A DNA stretch of 64,000 nt from Bradyrhizobium sp. RP6 (GTDB taxonomy: Bacteria; Pseudomonadota; Alphaproteobacteria; Rhizobiales; Xanthobacteraceae): positions 62,001 to 126,000 of the forward strand of contig NZ_RQIT01000002.1 of assembly GCF_003837805.1 (NCBI RefSeq), read 5' to 3'. A model generated the notes under the pieces. It saw nothing but the letters and a program-made list of their open reading frames with translations, ran no database searches and had not been told where the DNA came from. Shown one piece after another: positions 26,489 to 36,236 of the stretch. Position 1 is the first letter of the stretch. Each line of letters begins with the position of its first letter. The translations under genes were made by a program, and so were the position numbers.

Positions 26489-28012
26489 ATGAACGATCCG
26501 ATCCTCGAGATGCGTGGGGTCTCGAAGACCTTCTTCGGCATCAAGGCGCTGCATTCCGTCGATCTCACCGTCTATGCCGGCGAAATTCACGCCCTGATGG
26601 GTGAGAACGGCGCCGGCAAGTCGACGCTGATGAAGATCCTGTCCGGCGCCTACCGCCCTGATCCCGGCGGCGAGATCCGCATCGAAGGAAGGCCGGTCCG
26701 GATCGAAGGTCCGCTCGGAGGCCGTGCGGCGGGCATCTCCATCATCTATCAGGAGCTATCGCTGGCTCCCAATCTCACTGTGGCCGAGAACATCTATCTG
26801 GGCCGGGAGATGTCGCGTGCAGGCTTGCTGGCGCGTGGCGCCATGCGCGAGGGCGTAGGCCCCATCGTGAAGCGGCTGGGCGCAGATTTCCTGCCATCGA
26901 CGCTGGTGGCGCATCTCTCGATGGGCCAGAGGCAACTCGTCGAGATCGCGCGCGCGCTGCACGCGAGGTCGAAAATCCTGATCATGGATGAGCCGACCAC
27001 CTCGTTGTCGGCTGCCGAGAGCGAGCGGCTGTTCGCGCTGATCCGCCAGCTTCGTGCCGAGGGGCTCGCCATCATCTACATCTCGCATCGCATGGACGAG
27101 GTCTACGCGCTCGGCGACCGCGTCACCGTGCTGCGCGACGGTCGGCTGGTCGGCTCGCTCGACAAGCCCGAGATCCGCGCCGACAGCATCGTTCGGCTGA
27201 TGGTTGGACGCGACGTTTCCTCGTTCTACAAGAAGGATCACGATCCGGAGGCGGGGCGGGGACATCCCGTGCTCGCAGCGATCGACATGGCCGATGGCGG
27301 GCGCGTCAAGGGCTGCTCGCTCACCGTGCATGCGGGTGAGGTGGTCGGCCTCGCCGGCCTGATCGGCGCCGGTCGCACCGAGCTTGCGCATCTCATCATC
27401 GGTGCGTCACCGAAAACCTCCGGACGGCTCGAGCTGGAGGGACGTCCGGTCGAGATCCGCACGCCGGGCGAGGCGCTCGAGGCCGGCATCGCCTATCTGA
27501 CGGAAGACAGGAAGGCGCTCGGCCTGTTTCTCGACATGTCGTGTCTGGACAACATCAATCTCGCCGTGCTCGGGCGTGATGCGAAGCTCGGCTGGTTCCT
27601 GGATCGTGACAAGGCGCGCGAGCGCGCCGACAGGGCCTTTGCGGGGCTCAGCATCCGCGCCGCCAATGTCGGCGTCTCCGCCGGTGGGCTGTCCGGCGGC
27701 AACCAGCAGAAGGTGCTGCTTTCGCGGCTTCTGGCCATTGCGCCGAAGGTCTTGATCCTCGACGAGCCGACGCGGGGCGTCGACGTCGGCGCCAAGTCCG
27801 AGATCTATTCGATCATCGACAACCTCGCCAAGGCCGGCACCGCGATCCTCGTGATCTCGTCCGATCTGCCCGAGATCATCGGCATCTGCGACCGCGTCGT
27901 CGTCATGCGGTCCGGGCACATCGCCGGCGAGGTCAGCCGCGGCTCGCATTCGCCGCTGGCGCAGGAAGACATCATGGGGCTTGCCACGGGGATGGAGCAT
28001 CTCGATGCCTGA
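26489..28012 (+). CDS. Sugar ABC transporter ATP-binding protein, RbsA type (second system)
   Basis: ATPase of 507 residues with two nucleotide-binding domains. The first has [35 protein letters not shown] and [12 protein letters not shown]; the second has [27 protein letters not shown] and [15 protein letters not shown]. The ATG at 26489 follows a strong GGGAGG ribosome site. It overlaps the permease gene by 8 bases. It is a paralogue of the ATPase at 16298-17821 but clearly diverged. Confidence 0.94.
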   Translation: MNDPILEMRGVSKTFFGIKALHSVDLTVYAGEIHALMGENGAGKSTLMKILSGAYRPDPGGEIRIEGRPVRIEGPLGGRAAGISIIYQELSLAPNLTVAENIYLGREMSRAGLLARGAMREGVGPIVKRLGADFLPSTLVAHLSMGQRQLVEIARALHARSKILIMDEPTTSLSAAESERLFALIRQLRAEGLAIIYISHRMDEVYALGDRVTVLRDGRLVGSLDKPEIRADSIVRLMVGRDVSSFYKKDHDPEAGRGHPVLAAIDMADGGRVKGCSLTVHAGEVVGLAGLIGAGRTELAHLIIGASPKTSGRLELEGRPVEIRTPGEALEAGIAYLTEDRKALGLFLDMSCLDNINLAVLGRDAKLGWFLDRDKARERADRAFAGLSIRAANVGVSAGGLSGGNQQKVLLSRLLAIAPKVLILDEPTRGVDVGAKSEIYSIIDNLAKAGTAILVISSDLPEIIGICDRVVVMRSGHIAGEVSRGSHSPLAQEDIMGLATGMEHLDA

Positions 28013-29045
28013 CAATGCCGCTTCCGAGGCCCGGCCCGCTCCGACGACGACCAACGGCGCCGCCGCAGAGACAAGGCGTCAGCAGGTGAGGGGGCTGATC
28101 AGCGCGCTCGGCATGCTGCCCGTGCTGTTGATCCTCTGCATCGGCTTTCACCTGTTGTCCGAGGGCCGCTTCTTCACCGGACAAAATCTCGGTATCGTGC
28201 TGCAGCAGGCCGCCGTGAACACCGTGCTCGCCGCGGGCATGACCTTCGTCATCCTCACCGGCGGCATCGATCTCTCGGTCGGCTCGATCCTGGCGGCTTC
28301 CGCAATGGCCGGATTGACGCTCTCCAGGCTGCCGGAACTCGGAATGCTGTGGCTGCCGGCCGCGCTGCTCACGGGCCTTTGCTTTGGCGTCGTCAACGGC
28401 GCGTTGATCGCGCTCCTTCGCCTGCCGCCTTTCATCGTCACGCTCGGCTCTCTCACGGCGGTGCGCGGCCTGGCGCGATTGCTCGGAGCCGACACCACCG
28501 TGTTCAATCCATCCATTCCCTACGCCTTCATCGGCAACGGCTCGCTGACGCTCATCCCCGGCGTGGCGTCGATCCCCTGGCTCTCGGTGATCGCCTTGCT
28601 CGTCATCCTCGTCTCGTGGCTGGTGCTGCGCCGGACCGTGCTCGGCGTGCACATCTATGCAGTGGGCGGCAATGAAAGCGCGGCGCGGCTTGCCGGCATC
28701 AAGGTCTGGGCCGTGCTGATATTTGTCTATGGTGTCTCGGGCCTTTTCGCCGGGCTCGGCGGCGCCATGCAGGCGGCACGGCTTTATGCGGCCAACGGCT
28801 TGCAGCTCGGTCAGTCCTACGAGCTCGATGCGATCACTGCCGTGATCCTCGGCGGCACCTCGTTCGTCGGCGGAATCGGCTCGATCTGGGGCACGCTGGT
28901 CGGCGCGCTGATCATCGCTGTCCTGTCCAACGGCCTCATCCTCATCGGCGTCTCCGACATCTGGCAATATGTGATCAAGGGCCTGGTGATCATCGGTGCC
29001 GTGGCGCTGGATCGTTACCGGCTGCAGGGGTCGGCCAGGACCTGA
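28005..29045 (+). CDS. Sugar ABC transporter permease, RbsC type (second system)
   Basis: Inner-membrane protein of 346 residues with a polar N-terminal tail of about 30 residues, the motif [22 protein letters not shown], the loop [24 protein letters not shown], and [28 protein letters not shown]. Unlike the first ribose-type system only one permease gene is present, so it probably acts as a homodimer with the ATPase and binding protein encoded around it. Confidence 0.93.
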   Translation: MPDNAASEARPAPTTTNGAAAETRRQQVRGLISALGMLPVLLILCIGFHLLSEGRFFTGQNLGIVLQQAAVNTVLAAGMTFVILTGGIDLSVGSILAASAMAGLTLSRLPELGMLWLPAALLTGLCFGVVNGALIALLRLPPFIVTLGSLTAVRGLARLLGADTTVFNPSIPYAFIGNGSLTLIPGVASIPWLSVIALLVILVSWLVLRRTVLGVHIYAVGGNESAARLAGIKVWAVLIFVYGVSGLFAGLGGAMQAARLYAANGLQLGQSYELDAITAVILGGTSFVGGIGSIWGTLVGALIIAVLSNGLILIGVSDIWQYVIKGLVIIGAVALDRYRLQGSART

Positions 29046-29134
29046 GAGCGCCGGCGCGCGCCCGCTCGATGCGAATTCCGCTGCGGCAACTGGTCTGCCG
29101 CGCCGGGGACGAAGACAGACCAGGGAGGAAGTCC

Positions 29135-30082
29135 ATGTTGAAGACGATCATGCTCGCCGGCGCCGCGACGGTGCTTGCGCTCACCACCGCGCCATCCTTC
29201 GCCAAGGACCTCAAGTCGATCGGCGTCTCGCTGGGATCGATGGGCAACCCGTTCTTCGTCGCGCTGTCGAAGGGCGCCGAGTTCGAGGCGAAGAAAACCA
29301 ATCCCAACGTGAAGATCACGACGGTCGGCTTCGAATACGATCTCGGCAAGCAGGTCACCCAGATCGACAATTTCATCGCCGCAGGCGTCGACCTGATCCT
29401 GCTGAACCCCGGCGATCCCAAGGCGATCGGGCCGGCGATCAAGAAGGCACAAGGCGCGGGCATCGTCGTCGTCGCTGTCGACACCGCGGCCGAAGGCGCC
29501 GATGCCACAGTAACGACGAACAACGTGCAGGCGGGCGAGATCTCCTGCCAGTACATCGTCGACAAATTGGGGGGCAAGGGCGACGTCATCATCGAGAACG
29601 GGCCGCAGGTCTCCGCGGTCATCGACCGTGTCGTCGGGTGCAAGAACGTGTTTTCGAAGAATCCTGGAATCAAGGTGTTGTCCAGCGATCAGGACGGCAA
29701 GGGCTCGCGCGAGGGCGGTCTCACCGTCGCACAGGGTTATCTGACCCGCTTTCCCAAGATCGACGCCATCTTCGCCATCAACGACCCGCAGGCGATCGGC
29801 ACCGACCTTGCGGCGCGCCAGCAGAACCGCACGGGCATCGTCATCACGGCGGTCGACGGCGCACCCGACATCGAGGCGGCGCTGAAGGATCCGCAGTCGC
29901 CGCAGATCCAAGCCTCGGCTTCTCAGGATCCGTTCTTCATGGCGCGGCGGGCCGTGCAGGTCGGTGTCGGCATTCTCAACGGCCAGAAACCGGCCTCGAC
30001 CGTCGAGCTCCTGCCTTCCAAGCTCGTGACCAGGGACAACGTTGCCGAGTACAAGGGCTGGACTTCGGATCGCTCGCAGTAA
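29135..30082 (+). CDS. Sugar ABC transporter substrate-binding protein, RbsB type (second system)
   Basis: Periplasmic protein of 315 residues with a Sec signal peptide (MLKTIMLAGAATVLALTTAPSFA). The mature sequence starts KDLKSIGVSLGSMGNPFFVALSKGAEFEAK and contains NFIAAGVDLILLNPGDPKAIGPAIKKAQ, VVVAVDTAAEGADATVTTNNVQAG and DAIFAINDPQAIGTDLAARQ. The ATG at 29135 follows AGGGAGGAA. It completes the importer downstream of xylB; the ligand is probably a pentose, pentitol or related polyol, by context only. Confidence 0.93.
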   Translation: MLKTIMLAGAATVLALTTAPSFAKDLKSIGVSLGSMGNPFFVALSKGAEFEAKKTNPNVKITTVGFEYDLGKQVTQIDNFIAAGVDLILLNPGDPKAIGPAIKKAQGAGIVVVAVDTAAEGADATVTTNNVQAGEISCQYIVDKLGGKGDVIIENGPQVSAVIDRVVGCKNVFSKNPGIKVLSSDQDGKGSREGGLTVAQGYLTRFPKIDAIFAINDPQAIGTDLAARQQNRTGIVITAVDGAPDIEAALKDPQSPQIQASASQDPFFMARRAVQVGVGILNGQKPASTVELLPSKLVTRDNVAEYKGWTSDRSQ

Positions 30083-30117
30083 GACGTCGTTGCTCGCGAG
30101 CGTCCAAGACACGAGAT

Positions 30118-30150
30118 GACGGACGGTATCTAGATTGATGCCGGTCCGTC
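30118..30150 (+). terminator. Hairpin after the sugar ABC operon
   Basis: GACGGAC and GTCCGTC form a 7-bp stem. It is continued inwards by GGTATC pairing with GATGCC (one G-T pair, one bulged G) and closed by a 6-base loop. It lies 36 bases after the stop of the binding-protein gene and before a convergent gene. There is no T run, so it is either a Rho-assisted terminator or an mRNA 3' stabiliser. Confidence 0.45.
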
Positions 30151-30194
30151 GCCAACGCACGTGCGCTATCTGCCATATGAGCGCGCCGCTGGCT

Positions 30195-31730
30195 TCAGCG
30201 GAGAGTATGCGGAGTGGTCAGGGGTGACAGAATGGCCGATGGGAAGCTGCTCGCGAAAGCACGCGTCTTGGGTTGGACGCGCGATCCGTCGATCACCTCG
30301 AGCCTGCCGCAGCGGTTCAAGGTGTGCAACTTCCTGCCGGACCATAGCGGTCCGGGCTTTAGAGAGTGGCGGACGATCTGCTTGAACTCCGTCGGCGACA
30401 GGTCGACCACCTCAGCCAGGGCGAGCGCCGCGCCGTATCCGTCGGCACAATCCTGGACCGGTCGCCACAATTTGTCATCGAGGGTGACGAAATTCCCGGC
30501 CGGCCGCGTGCTTGCGCGGTCGATCAGGACCGGATTGCTGGCGTGGGCCGACCAGGGCCCCAAGAGGCGGTCGGCGTAGTAGATCGCCAGGGAATCCGAA
30601 TAGCCACCCGTGCCGTCGCGCCAGGCGCCAAACAGATAATGCAGGCCGTTGTGCCGCGTGATCGTGACGTCAGCCAGCTCGAGGCCGGAAAGGAGCGTCG
30701 CATATCGCTCCCATTTGTCCGGAAACCGAACGCATTTGTAGAGGGCGACGTCCCCGCGGGTCGAGCTCTCCGGGATCATCCACAGCGCGCCACCGTCTTC
30801 GATCAGAAACGGATAGGAGAGGTGCCAGGCCTCCTCCAGCACCGGCATCACCTCGCCGACCGGCCCCGCGTCATTGAACTCGATCGTCGAAATGATGCCT
30901 TTTCCGACGCGGTGATCGAGATCCTCAAAGAAGACGAATGTGCGCCCCTGCCACGTGATCGGAAAGGGATCGGCGTAGAAGTGGTTTCCAGGATCCCCCA
31001 GAACATTCCAGCTTGGGCCGGATAGATCTCCGGTCTGCCAGACGCCCGGGCCGTCGTTGAAGCGCCATCCGATATGCCAATGGGGGGCATAGCAGCAGAG
31101 GCGATAGATCTCCTTGGCGATCGATGCGGCAAGGCCGTGAGCGACATAGCCGACGGGTCCGCGGCGCAAGCCATCGCCGGGGGGAGGCGCCAGTTGCGGC
31201 ACAATTCGCGGCCTTCCCGACAGGACCGCCGCCACCATGGTCAGGGTTCGCGCCATGACGGTTTCGAGCGCGCCGCTGAGGCCCGCGGCAATTTCTCCGG
31301 ATGGATGGCCGCGGTCGAGGACCGAACCGTCGACCTCGTTGACGATGTCGATCACGGGCAGGTCGCCGGCGAGAATGGCGGCGAGGGCGGCATTTTCGCC
31401 CGCGACTCCGTTGAACAGCGGACGCAGATACAGCCGGGCAGAGCAGTCCGGATCCCGCGCGGCGCCCGAAAAATCGACGATCATGTCGGCGGTGCCGCCA
31501 AAAGCCTGCGCCCCTTCCGAAATGATCTTCAGCCTGTCTGCGCCGCCATGTTTGCCCTTGCGCAGCACCACGCGTTCGAGCTCGAACAGGGCGTCGAGAC
31601 CTGCGGGCCGCGGCTCCGACGTTGGCGCCCATACAATCTGAACCGGAACGTCCCGGCCGTCGATCGACAGCGTCTCGCGGGCCATCCATTGCCGCGCGTA
31701 CTCGCGTTCACAGCGGAACTCGATGATCAT
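30195..31730 (-). CDS. Glucosamine inositolphosphorylceramide transferase N-terminal-like (beta-propeller) polysaccharide protein
   Basis: Protein of 511 residues. The first half (about 1-210) resembles methionyl-tRNA-formyltransferase-like N-terminal regions of polysaccharide enzymes (variable, with GLDALFELERVVLRKG). The second half is a propeller-like domain with repeated blades of the form HFYADPFPITWQGRTFVFFEDL, YPFLIEDGGALWMIPESS, LHYLFGAWRDGTGGYSDSLAIYYADRLLGPWSAHASNPV, as in the GIPC transferase N-terminal domain and GH43-like propellers. Its enzyme activity is not established. It is followed and preceded by polysaccharide genes on the same strand, so a role in glycan or lipid-sugar assembly is likely. 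Confidence 0.75.
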   Translation of the reverse strand: MIIEFRCEREYARQWMARETLSIDGRDVPVQIVWAPTSEPRPAGLDALFELERVVLRKGKHGGADRLKIISEGAQAFGGTADMIVDFSGAARDPDCSARLYLRPLFNGVAGENAALAAILAGDLPVIDIVNEVDGSVLDRGHPSGEIAAGLSGALETVMARTLTMVAAVLSGRPRIVPQLAPPPGDGLRRGPVGYVAHGLAASIAKEIYRLCCYAPHWHIGWRFNDGPGVWQTGDLSGPSWNVLGDPGNHFYADPFPITWQGRTFVFFEDLDHRVGKGIISTIEFNDAGPVGEVMPVLEEAWHLSYPFLIEDGGALWMIPESSTRGDVALYKCVRFPDKWERYATLLSGLELADVTITRHNGLHYLFGAWRDGTGGYSDSLAIYYADRLLGPWSAHASNPVLIDRASTRPAGNFVTLDDKLWRPVQDCADGYGAALALAEVVDLSPTEFKQIVRHSLKPGPLWSGRKLHTLNRCGRLEVIDGSRVQPKTRAFASSFPSAILSPLTTPHTLR

Positions 31731-31759
31731 GTCGAACCAATCGATTTCAACGGATCATG

Positions 31760-32935
31760 TCAAATGACCCGGTCGAGAATACGAACGTATTCCTCCACCA
31801 TGGCATCTACCGAATAGCGCAGTTTCAGACCTTTGGCGTTTTGTCGCAGTTCGTCGCTCAGGTGCTTGTCCGTCAACAGCGCGGAGACGGCTGCGGAGAG
31901 CTTCGCATGATCGGAGGTGTCGACGAAGAGTGCGGTCGGTCTCCCTTCGTAGGACAACACTTCGCGCAGGACGGGAAGATCAGTCACGACGGAGGGAACA
32001 CCGGCGTTTGCGGCCTCGACGGCGGCCAGACCGAAGGTTTCCGCCTGTGTCGGAAAGACGAATACGTCCAGACTGGCCAGGAAGTCCGCCATCCGGCTGG
32101 GAGGAATCTCCCCGAGCCAATGCAGTTGGCCCGAGACGTTCAAGTCGCTCGCCAGCAGCCTCAGCCGGGCCCCGTCGGCTCCCTGGCCGGCAAGCGCAAG
32201 GTGCCAGGATGGTTGATCGGGCAAGAGACGTATCGCCATGTCGAGCCGCTTGTGCGGATGCAGCCTTGCCGCGCAGCCGAGCAGGACGCAGTCGGGCGGC
32301 AGGTTGAACCTGTGTCGTGCAGCCTCCTTCGACAGGATGAGGGCCTTGTCGTCGAAGCCGTGCGGCACATGCACCATGCGCGACCGGTAGGCCGCGGGGT
32401 AGCGCGAATATTCGCGCTGCATGTCCTTCGAATTGAGTGTGATGCAGTCAAAGAAGCCGAGGCTGCCCATGACGATGTCGGCGGTGCGAACCGGCCAGCT
32501 CATCGACAGCGCGGATGAAACCTGATTTGCGACAACCGGTGCACGGCTGACGAGGCGCGTGACGCCACCGCCGATGACGTTGCCGAAATGCTGGAAAGTC
32601 AGGACGGCGTCGGGCTTCGTGGCCCTGATATGGCGGCCGAGCGTCCGCAGCATCCGCAGCAGCGCCACCGGATTGCCTGGCCGGCTCGGCGCGCAGTAGA
32701 GCGTATCCGGCGGTTCATCGAAAGAGTCCGATTTGCGGAAGAAGAATAGATTGGTGACCCGGTAGCCGCGAGCGGTGAGCCCGGCGCCAAGAAGCCGCGA
32801 GATTTCCTGCGCACCGGCGTTCTCGGCCTGAGTTTGCGCAAGAAGCACGTGCGGTTTCGGCCCGCCGTGGTCCGGCCGCGCCAAAGCCGTCGCGCTCGTC
32901 TCGCCCAATTTCTTGTTCGGCTGATAGTGGAGCAC
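31760..32935 (-). CDS. Glycosyltransferase family 4-type protein
   Basis: Protein of 391 residues with two Rossmann-like halves. The C-terminal GT-B domain (about residues 210-370) shows LLGCAARLHPHKRLDMAIRLL, LHWLGEIPPSRMADFLASLDVFVFPTQAETFGLAAVEAANAGVPSVV, with the EX7E catalytic pair in ETFGLAAVE, then a GRPTALFVD segment. It transfers a sugar from a nucleotide donor to a growing glycan at the cytoplasmic face of the membrane. The start is a GTG at 32935, with a GGG-containing site before it. It is 29 bases upstream of the propeller-domain gene. Confidence 0.9.
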   Translation of the reverse strand: MLHYQPNKKLGETSATALARPDHGGPKPHVLLAQTQAENAGAQEISRLLGAGLTARGYRVTNLFFFRKSDSFDEPPDTLYCAPSRPGNPVALLRMLRTLGRHIRATKPDAVLTFQHFGNVIGGGVTRLVSRAPVVANQVSSALSMSWPVRTADIVMGSLGFFDCITLNSKDMQREYSRYPAAYRSRMVHVPHGFDDKALILSKEAARHRFNLPPDCVLLGCAARLHPHKRLDMAIRLLPDQPSWHLALAGQGADGARLRLLASDLNVSGQLHWLGEIPPSRMADFLASLDVFVFPTQAETFGLAAVEAANAGVPSVVTDLPVLREVLSYEGRPTALFVDTSDHAKLSAAVSALLTDKHLSDELRQNAKGLKLRYSVDAMVEEYVRILDRVI

Positions 32936-32972
32936 GGATCCCGACCGTTAAAGCAACGAAATCTTCACCTTC

Positions 32973-33033
32973 TTAACTCCGTACCTATCATGCGGGTATC
33001 GCCCGGACATCGGCTAGCAACAAACGGAGTTAA
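32973..33033. repeat. 10-bp perfect inverted repeat in the 237-base gap upstream of the glycosyltransferase gene
   Basis: TTAACTCCGT (32973-32982) and ACGGAGTTAA (33024-33033) are perfect inverted copies with 41 bases between. They lie 38 bases and more upstream of the GTG of the glycosyltransferase gene, i.e. in its presumed promoter. Two half-sites on the same DNA face, or an mRNA hairpin, are both possible. Confidence 0.5.
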
Positions 33034-33172
33034 TGCGAGGCCTTTGCAACCACATCGTTTGCGCGGTATTTCCGCTGTTTCCCCGACGGCGCGCGGCGAG
33101 TGCGTTAACCAATCGGTCTTGCACGCTGCCGGCGCGTGACTGCGGATTTCCCGAGCCGCGGCCTGATGACAT

Positions 33173-34519
33173 CTAATCGCTCGAGTCCGCGCCGCGAACT
33201 GCATAGTTGCCGCGCCTCGAAGCAGAGAAGCGCAAGAGCACGAGGACCGAAGGATCCACGCCGGATCGCCGGCGGCAGAGGATGTTCAGGGCGATGGTCG
33301 CGAGCGCGAGTGACACCGTCGCCGAAATCGCCGCGCCAAGCACTCCGAGCCAGGGAATGAGCACGATAAATCCCACGAGCCGCAGCGCGACGTTGGCGGC
33401 GACGACCGGCACATAGATTCGTTCATGGCCGGTCAGCTGCAGGATCGCAGCAGACGGGCCGCCGGCCGCCTGGATGGCAGTTCCGATTGCGAGCACGATC
33501 AACACCGAGTGCTGCGCGGTGAAATGAGGCCCGAACAGATTGAGGAGATAGGGGCCGCCGATCCAGATCGTGGCGAGACCCGCGGCAACGCAAAGCGCGG
33601 TCACTTCCGCCATCAGCCGCAACGTCCGCTCGAACTCCCGGTAGTTCTTGCTGAAATACAACGACGGAAGCCGGCGCGCGCCGAAAGTGTACAGCGCTGC
33701 GGACAGCATGGCGAAGATGTTGGCGAGGCGCGAGGCGGCAAAGTAGATTCCGGCGGTGGCCGGATCCAGCATCCAGTAGACCAGAATGACGTCGAAATAC
33801 TGGTTGGCGGCTTCAAGGATGGAGGCGAGCCAGAAGTGAAGGGCGCTCGATCGCCAGCGGGACGTCTCGGTGCGGGCCGGGGTATCGCGCAAATCCGGCA
33901 AGACTCGTGCGATCGAAATGATCTGCGCCGCCAGGCCCACCGACATCGCTATTGTCATCACCGCGAACAACTCGGCGGGATCGAGCTGCCGATAGCCGAG
34001 CAACATGACGAGCAGGAACAGGACGACGATGACACGCCAGAAGAACTCGCGATTTCCTTCGCCCATGAGAATGCTGACCAGAGAGCGAGCGATCTGGCTC
34101 CCAAGCATCACTGCGGCGTTGACGGCTGTGTAGGCCGACACAGCGAGGATCAGCAGCCACCAGTCGCCTCTCATGCTCGCCACGATGGCGATCCCGGCGA
34201 TCACGATCAGCATTGCGACCGAGGCAATCTTGAAGCTCGATAGGAGGACGCCTTTGGTGAGGTCCGGCCTGTCACTGACCTGATACTCGTTGAGGAATCG
34301 CACCAGCAGGGATTCCTGGCCGACCAGTCCCAGGACGGCTGCGATCTGGGCGACGGAGAGCCAGGTCGCAAAGATGCCGAAGCCGTCGGGCGACATCGTC
34401 CGTGCCGCCAGCGAGAACAATGCAAACGCGAGTACGCCGCTGCCAACCTTGAGGAGGATGGTCCCGGCAACGCCGCGCGTGACATCGCGCCGCATGAACT
34501 GGAGGATGGCTTCGATCAT
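33173..34519 (-). CDS. Wzx-type oligosaccharide flippase / polysaccharide biosynthesis membrane protein
   Basis: Integral membrane protein of 448 residues with about 12 hydrophobic segments spread over the whole length. It begins with an amphipathic region and a helix GVAGTILLKVGSGVLAFALFSLAARTMSPDGFGIFATWLSVAQI, typical of the MATE/MOP-type flippases (RfbX/Wzx). It would move lipid-linked sugar repeat units across the inner membrane for capsule, O-antigen or exopolysaccharide. It is the first gene of the minus-strand polysaccharide trio. Confidence 0.88.
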   Translation of the reverse strand: MIEAILQFMRRDVTRGVAGTILLKVGSGVLAFALFSLAARTMSPDGFGIFATWLSVAQIAAVLGLVGQESLLVRFLNEYQVSDRPDLTKGVLLSSFKIASVAMLIVIAGIAIVASMRGDWWLLILAVSAYTAVNAAVMLGSQIARSLVSILMGEGNREFFWRVIVVLFLLVMLLGYRQLDPAELFAVMTIAMSVGLAAQIISIARVLPDLRDTPARTETSRWRSSALHFWLASILEAANQYFDVILVYWMLDPATAGIYFAASRLANIFAMLSAALYTFGARRLPSLYFSKNYREFERTLRLMAEVTALCVAAGLATIWIGGPYLLNLFGPHFTAQHSVLIVLAIGTAIQAAGGPSAAILQLTGHERIYVPVVAANVALRLVGFIVLIPWLGVLGAAISATVSLALATIALNILCRRRSGVDPSVLVLLRFSASRRGNYAVRGADSSD

Positions 34520-34984
34520 GGAGGTTTAAGGGGTTACGCTCCCCTGAAGAGACGTGTTCCGATACCGGCGACAACCTAGCATGCTGCAACGGCGCGAGTG
34601 TTAATGGACGAGATGCAGGATCTCGCGGGGCGCGACGATATCACTGCTACGTCGGCTGCTTCACTCTGGAACATCGTCGTCCTCATTGTCCCGGTTGGTG
34701 CAAAGTTCAGCTCGACCGACTGACGGCCTGGCGCCGCATCGACGACCGAAGAAGGCGAGATCGGCCGTTCGAATGCGGAATAGCGCGCGAGATCGGTCGC
34801 CGGGATGTCGGAACCCGGAATCTACAGTGCAACTCGAGCAAGACGCGTGCCGCAGCGGCGGCAGCGCGCCCGCCGCCTCCGGTCATTAACCTCGATCTCC
34901 GGAAACGATCGCGTTTCGCCCCGCGATGCGACAGCAGGCGAGAGAATTGCACTGGGATTGCCGTTAACCTTGGGAGCCGGAGCC
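34520..34984. other. Gap between divergent polysaccharide-region genes
   Basis: In these 465 bases I see no convincing gene. Close to the flippase start there is a small AGGGG/CCCCT hairpin (34529-34545). The reading frame of the downstream flavoprotein is open back to 34805, but that extension is arginine-rich and has no ribosome site, so it is treated as non-coding. Promoters for both divergent genes should lie here; I could not assign them. Confidence 0.4.
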
Positions 34985-36208
34985 TTGACGACGAATAGAG
35001 CCGTGACCGAGCCGATCGATGGGGGCGTAACGGCAACGATCGTCTCGGACGTCGCCGTTGTCGGCGGTGGCCTTGGGGGATCGCTGGCGGGGGCCGTGCT
35101 GGCGCGGGCAGGGCATCGCGTTGCTCTCGTCGACAAGCGGGCGGTCTATCCGGACGAGTTCCGGGTCGAGAAAATCGGCGGCCATCAGCTGGAGCTGTTT
35201 CGCAAGCTGGGCTTTCTCAATGCGCTCGAGGATGTCGCTTGCCGATACGATCAGGTGCTCAATATACGGGAGGGCAAGGTGGTCGATGTCAGCATGGGCC
35301 AGGCTTACGGATTTCGCTATGCCGATCTCGTCGCCATGGCGCGCAGCCAGATACCCGATCCATCCAACCTGATCGTCGACGAGGTCACGGCCATCAGCAG
35401 CAGCGACGACGTCCAGCATCTCGAGCTGGCCTCCGGACGGCGCGTCACTGCGCGCCTCGTTGTTCTGGCCACGGGCATGGCGGGAGTACTGGGTTACAGG
35501 CTCGGCATCAGGCGGCGTGTGCTGGCCGAGCGCCATTCGGTTTCGTTCGGCTTCACGATCGCTCGCCGGGACGGCACCCAGTTCGGTTTCGAGGCGCTGA
35601 CCTGCTATGGCGAACGTACGGCGGATGGCATCGACTATCTCAGCCTGTTTCCCGTCCGTGCCGGCATGCGGGCCAATCTCTTCATGTTTCGCGATCCGAC
35701 CGACCCGATCATGCGCGAGTTGCGTCGCCAGCCGGAAACGACGGTTTTGCGCCTGCTGCCGGGATTGCGGGACTACCTCGGCGATTTCCGCGTGACCGAC
35801 CGGGTCCAGAACTGGGTGATGGATCTGACTGTCGTCGAGGGGCATCTCCAGCCCGGCGTCGTGCTCATCGGCGATGCGTTCCAGACCAATTGTCCCGCCG
35901 CCGGCACGGGTGTCGCCCGCCTGCTGGTGGACGTCGAGCGTCTTTGCACCGAATACGCGCCGCGGTGGCTTGTGACCGCAGGCATGGGCCGAGAGAAGAT
36001 CTCGCAGTTCTATTCCGATCGCGACAAGATCGCGGCTGACCAGCTGTCGCTGAAGATGGCGCGCTTCCGCGAGGCTCTGACGTCCCGCAGCGACATCGGC
36101 TGGGACGTACGACGACGGTTGCACTTCCTGCGGCGCAGTCTGACACACCGCGTCGATCAAATGCACCCCGGTTGGCTCGGGCGTGTCCGTGGCGCGTTGC
36201 GCGCCTGA
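34985..36208 (+). CDS. FAD-dependent monooxygenase/halogenase-like oxidoreductase
   Basis: Flavoprotein of 407 residues. The FAD-binding Rossmann motif is VAVVGGGLGGSLAGAVLARAGHRVALVDKR; a second FAD motif is LQPGVVLIGDAFQTNCPAAGTGVARL (GD plus the ribityl-binding region), as in class A flavoprotein monooxygenases, geranylgeranyl reductases and halogenases. The TTG at 34985 is chosen because GGGAG stands eight bases before it and the FAD motif follows shortly; a GTG at 35003 is the alternative. It lies among polysaccharide genes; its substrate is unknown. Confidence 0.82.
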   Translation: MTTNRAVTEPIDGGVTATIVSDVAVVGGGLGGSLAGAVLARAGHRVALVDKRAVYPDEFRVEKIGGHQLELFRKLGFLNALEDVACRYDQVLNIREGKVVDVSMGQAYGFRYADLVAMARSQIPDPSNLIVDEVTAISSSDDVQHLELASGRRVTARLVVLATGMAGVLGYRLGIRRRVLAERHSVSFGFTIARRDGTQFGFEALTCYGERTADGIDYLSLFPVRAGMRANLFMFRDPTDPIMRELRRQPETTVLRLLPGLRDYLGDFRVTDRVQNWVMDLTVVEGHLQPGVVLIGDAFQTNCPAAGTGVARLLVDVERLCTEYAPRWLVTAGMGREKISQFYSDRDKIAADQLSLKMARFREALTSRSDIGWDVRRRLHFLRRSLTHRVDQMHPGWLGRVRGALRA

Positions 36209-36236
36209 GTTCTGCTCCTCCTTCGCGTGCCGTCGG

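Noticed and set aside
34805..34984. 60-residue N-terminal extension of the FAD monooxygenase-like protein
   Set aside because: Arg-rich, no ribosome site, and not followed by any export signal; the TTG at 34985 with GGGAG fits better.
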